Shown here piece by piece: positions 6,337-8,550 of a DNA stretch of 8,550 bases; the first letter of the stretch is position 1, and each line of letters opens with the position of its first letter. The DNA is from DATFLK01 sp035267815. Its GTDB lineage: Bacteria; Pseudomonadota; Zetaproteobacteria; Mariprofundales; Mariprofundaceae. The DNA is taken from contig DATFLK010000155.1 in the NCBI GenBank assembly GCA_035267815.1, positions 1-8,550 on the forward strand, in the 5' to 3' direction. The position numbers and the translations under genes were made by a program. Below the pieces are notes generated by a model. It saw only the letters and a program-made list of their open reading frames with translations, ran no database searches and was not told the DNA's origin.

Positions 6337-8282
6337 TGCGATTCCTCCCGCGCCAGCAGCAGGTGACCATGCTCCGAGACTTCAAGCCGCCAACCGGACG
6401 CCAACCAGAGGGTGGTGGTATCCTCAATGATCAGCCCCGGCCCCTGGAGGCAGTGGCCGGGACGCAGGGCATCCCGCCGATAATGGGGCACCTCGCCGAT
6501 CCCGTACACCTCGGAGGTACCGGCCGATACCGGCGCCGTATCAGCTAGGGGAAGTTGGGCAAGCTCCAGCCGCGGCGTCTCGGCATGGGAGGTCAGCCGC
6601 AGCGTCATCGCCTCCACCGGGCGGTCCAGACGGTGCCCGTAGGCCTGTTCATGTGCCTGTTCGAAACTGCGGACAAGAGCCTCCATATCCGGTCGCCACG
6701 GCAGCGTCAGGTGAAACCCCTGCCCCTCGTAACGCAGGTCGGCATGACGTTCATGGTGTAGTGTGAGTCCCGGCATCTGCCGCCCGGCGCGACGCTCTAG
6801 GTCGGCAAAAAGCCCTTCCATCTCGTCCGGCGCAACCGGGTCGGCGAGCGCCAGGCGACGACTCACGGAGAGATCGCACTGGCGACGGCCGGCGAGCATG
6901 CCGAGCGCCGAGAAGGCACCTCCGGCGAGCGGCAGTACCACACGTGTCATCGCCAGCTCGTCGGCCAGCTTGCAGGCATGAAGCCCGCCGGCGCCGCCGA
7001 AACAGACCAGCGCAAACTCGCGCGGGTCATGCCCGCGCTCCACGGAAACCAGCCGCAGGGCCCCCGCCATATGGGCCTCCGCCATGCGGACCACACCGTC
7101 CGCCATCTGCATGGCGTCCATGCCGAACTGCGCCCCCATCTTGGACATGACCCGTTCGGCCGCTGCCCGGTCTATCGGCATAGCACCGGCCAGACGTGCA
7201 TCGGAAGGGATACGTCCCAGTACGGCATTGGCATCCGTCACCGTCACCGCCGTTCCGCCCTGTCCGTAACAGACCGGTCCGGGCTCGGCACCGGCCGATT
7301 GCGGTCCCACCTGCAGCAGCCCCGCCGCATCCATCCAGGCAATCGAACCGCCGCCGGCCCCGATGGTGTGAATATCGAGCATCGGCACGGCCACGGGCAG
7401 GCCGGCGATAGAGGCCTCGCTGCTAATCCGGTCTCGGCCATCGAGAAGCGACACATCCGTGCTGGTACCTCCCATGTCGAACGTCATCAACCGCGATATG
7501 TCGAGTTGTTCAGCCATCCTGCGCGCCGCCACCAGTCCGCCGGCAGGACCGGAGAGCACCATACGGACCGACTGCCGCCCGGCCTCATCCACGCTCATCA
7601 CACCGCCAGCTGAATGCATGACGAACAGGTGCTTGGGCGCCAGTGCCGCTTCCAGACGGTTCAGATAGCGCTGAACCAGCGGTCCGACATAGGCGTTCAG
7701 AAAGGTGGTCGAGGCGCGTTCATACTCGCGGTACTCGGCCAGCACCTCGTGCGACAGGGAGACGAACATGTCCGGCGGAAGCACCTCGCCGATCAGCCGC
7801 TCCTGTTCAGGGTTGAGAAAGGAGAAGAGCGTGCAAACCGCCACCGCCTCGTACCCCCTGGCCCGCTCTGCCAGCGCCTCGAGATCCGCCGGTGCCACAC
7901 GCTCTACCACCTCTCCATCGGCGCTCACCCGTCCCGGCATACCGATGCAGTCGTCCGGATCCGTCCACAACGGGGATGGTACAGGGCAGAGCTCGTACAG
8001 CTCCGGACGGACCTGACGGCCGATCGTGATCAGGTCCTCCAGACCGCGGTTGGTGACGAACAGTGTTCTGACACCCTTGCGCTCGAGGATGGCATTGGTG
8101 GCCACCGTAGAGCCGTGTACGAGATACAGTCTGTCGGGAGAGAGCCCCATTTCCCGAATGCCCATCAGAATGGCACGGGATGGGTCGTCCGGTGTCGACA
8201 ACACCTTGTGGAAACGGAGCCTGGCACCGTCCAGTGCGACGAAATCGGTAAACGTCCCGCCTGTATCCACTCCGATCAGCAT
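6333..8282 (-). CDS. hyuA: Hydantoinase A / 5-oxoprolinase-type alpha subunit (ATP-using)
   Basis: The 649-residue product is a full HyuA-type subunit, slightly shorter than many members. It would bind ATP and phosphorylate or activate the cyclic amide that HyuB hydrolyses. Residues 3-13 (IGVDTGGTFTD) are the actin-like phosphate-binding loop that opens the family. GSTVATNAIL (57-66), SHEVLAEYREYERA (177-190), HSAGGVMS (223-230), SGPAGG (244-249), a second phosphate loop FDMGGTSTDVSLL (268-280), HTIGAGGGSIA (305-315), SAGAEPGPVCYG (329-340), ERGHDPREF (415-423) and FGGAGGLHA (428-436) follow in canonical order. The ATG at 8282 is fixed by that first motif, yet no Shine-Dalgarno sequence precedes it. 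The stop overlaps hyuB. Separate A and B genes argue for an N-methylhydantoinase-like arrangement rather than a fused eukaryotic-style 5-oxoprolinase; substrate remains open. No hydantoin racemase, carbamoylase or transporter gene accompanies it. Confidence 0.94.
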   Translation of the reverse strand: MLIGVDTGGTFTDFVALDGARLRFHKVLSTPDDPSRAILMGIREMGLSPDRLYLVHGSTVATNAILERKGVRTLFVTNRGLEDLITIGRQVRPELYELCPVPSPLWTDPDDCIGMPGRVSADGEVVERVAPADLEALAERARGYEAVAVCTLFSFLNPEQERLIGEVLPPDMFVSLSHEVLAEYREYERASTTFLNAYVGPLVQRYLNRLEAALAPKHLFVMHSAGGVMSVDEAGRQSVRMVLSGPAGGLVAARRMAEQLDISRLMTFDMGGTSTDVSLLDGRDRISSEASIAGLPVAVPMLDIHTIGAGGGSIAWMDAAGLLQVGPQSAGAEPGPVCYGQGGTAVTVTDANAVLGRIPSDARLAGAMPIDRAAAERVMSKMGAQFGMDAMQMADGVVRMAEAHMAGALRLVSVERGHDPREFALVCFGGAGGLHACKLADELAMTRVVLPLAGGAFSALGMLAGRRQCDLSVSRRLALADPVAPDEMEGLFADLERRAGRQMPGLTLHHERHADLRYEGQGFHLTLPWRPDMEALVRSFEQAHEQAYGHRLDRPVEAMTLRLTSHAETPRLELAQLPLADTAPVSAGTSEVYGIGEVPHYRRDALRPGHCLQGPGLIIEDTTTLWLASGWRLEVSEHGHLLLAREESQ

Positions 8283-8288
8283 GGACGA

Positions 8289-8294
8289 AGCATA
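8289..8294 (-). promoter_or_regulatory. Possible -10 element for a leaderless hyuA transcript
   Basis: The minus strand reads TATGCT, then TCGTCC and the hyuA ATG. Transcription starting about seven bases downstream would begin at the start codon, in line with the absent ribosome binding site. The -35 position at 17-bp spacing is CTACCA, a 3 of 6 match to TTGACA. The hexamer is partly inside the adjacent inverted repeat. Confidence 0.3.
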
Positions 8295-8313
8295 ACGGCC
8301 GGAACGCGTTATG
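8291..8313. promoter_or_regulatory. Inverted repeat CATAACG-N9-CGTTATG, candidate hyuA operator
   Basis: Two perfect 7-bp arms (8291-8297 and 8307-8313) separated by nine bases lie just upstream of the hyuA start, with arm centres 16 bp apart. The arm nearer the gene overlaps the possible -10 hexamer, the place expected for a repressor of the hyuA-hyuB-tsaD operon. It could equally fold as a small hairpin. No regulator gene is in the window. Confidence 0.42.
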
Positions 8314-8326
8314 GTAGGCAGAGGAT

Positions 8327-8342
8327 TGTGACAGGGCGCACA
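8327..8342. promoter_or_regulatory. CRP-like site TGTGA-N6-GCACA
   Basis: Nine of ten half-site bases match the CRP core TGTGA-N6-TCACA, with correct spacing. It lies between the divergent hyuA and exported-protein genes, centred about 63 bp before the latter's start codon and 52 bp before hyuA. Flanking bases do not extend the match well, so chance remains possible. Confidence 0.3.
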
Positions 8343-8362
8343 GCACCCATACGTACCGGAAG

Positions 8363-8373
8363 GGGATGATCCC
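8363..8373. promoter_or_regulatory. 11-bp palindrome GGGAT-G-ATCCC
   Basis: A perfect 5-bp dyad around a single central base lies 24 bp upstream of the exported-protein start, between the CRP-like site and the ribosome binding site. It may be a regulatory site in the leader of that gene; short palindromes also arise by chance in GC-rich DNA. Confidence 0.2.
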
Positions 8374-8397
8374 GTTCGTCAGACAAGGAGGTTTGCC

Positions 8398-8550
8398 ATG
8401 CGCACACTAATCAAGATGCTGTTCACCCTCTCCCTCTTCCTGGTCACGATTCCGGCCAGTGCGGACGAGATCTTCTCCCTGAAAGCGGGGTATATCTCAT
8501 TGAACCCCAGCGGCCAGGTTGCTGCCACCGGCGCAGGAATCGCCGGCACA
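8398..8550 (+). CDS. Exported protein, probable outer-membrane beta-barrel, N-terminus only
   Basis: Fifty-one codons are present before the right edge. AAGGAGG at 8385-8391 lies six bases before the ATG, the strongest ribosome binding site in the window, implying high translation. The product starts MRTLIKMLFTLSLF, a classic Sec signal peptide: basic R2 and K6, hydrophobic core 7-18, and cleavage site ASA|DE after residue 22. The mature start (FSLKAGYISLNPSGQVAATG) alternates in the manner of a first beta-barrel strand and resembles small outer-membrane barrels such as the OmpW-like group. The family cannot be fixed from about 29 mature residues. It is divergent from hyuA and shares its regulatory region. 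Confidence 0.75.
   Translation, partial: MRTLIKMLFTLSLFLVTIPASADEIFSLKAGYISLNPSGQVAATGAGIAGT

Noticed and set aside
5182..6366. 394-codon open frame on the plus strand opposite hyuB
   Set aside because: Its product is rich in His, Arg and Gln without any recognisable motif, and the opposite strand carries canonical HyuB motifs throughout. Long antisense frames are expected in GC-rich coding DNA.

Overview
The window reads as chromosomal DNA from a Gram-negative bacterium, most likely a proteobacterium. It is GC-rich (about 60% by eye). It carries a signal peptidase II lipoprotein, an exported protein at the right edge with a Sec signal peptide (ASA|D cleavage site) that looks like an outer-membrane barrel, an HDOD signalling protein and a bacterial-type tsaD. 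No rRNA, tRNA, CRISPR array, transposase or phage gene is visible. Seven protein-coding genes cover about 95% of the bases. There is nothing from which to name a genus.

Left block (1-2879). Two minus-strand genes, an HcaT-like major facilitator transporter (587-1720) and a partial ATP-grasp ligase-like protein (590 running off the left edge), overlap by ATGA and are probably translationally coupled. They may form a small-molecule ligase plus transporter pair. Divergent from them across 136 bp is a beta-propeller lipoprotein (1857-2879). That gap holds a perfect 7-bp inverted repeat.

Middle (2880-3731). A short AT-rich spacer, unlike the rest of the window, precedes a stand-alone HDOD-domain protein on the plus strand. 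It ends 20 bp from the convergent end of tsaD.

Right block (3752-8282). The minus-strand operon hyuA-hyuB-tsaD has overlapping stop and start codons at both junctions. HyuA and HyuB are the ATP-using and hydrolase subunits of a hydantoinase/5-oxoprolinase-type enzyme. TsaD is the tRNA t6A-modification protein. Placing a near-universal translation-fidelity gene last in a catabolic-type operon is the most unusual arrangement here. Upstream of hyuA is a 115-bp divergent region with a perfect inverted repeat overlapping a possible -10 element, a CRP-like half-site pair and an 11-bp palindrome. On the other side of it begins an exported protein (8398 to the right edge) with a very strong ribosome binding site.

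Both operon-leading minus-strand genes (the transporter and hyuA) lack a Shine-Dalgarno sequence and share TATGCTT followed by five bases and ATG. This is compatible with leaderless transcripts. I did not find a clearly new multi-gene system; the operon composition, the ligase/transporter pair and the start geometry are the points worth following.
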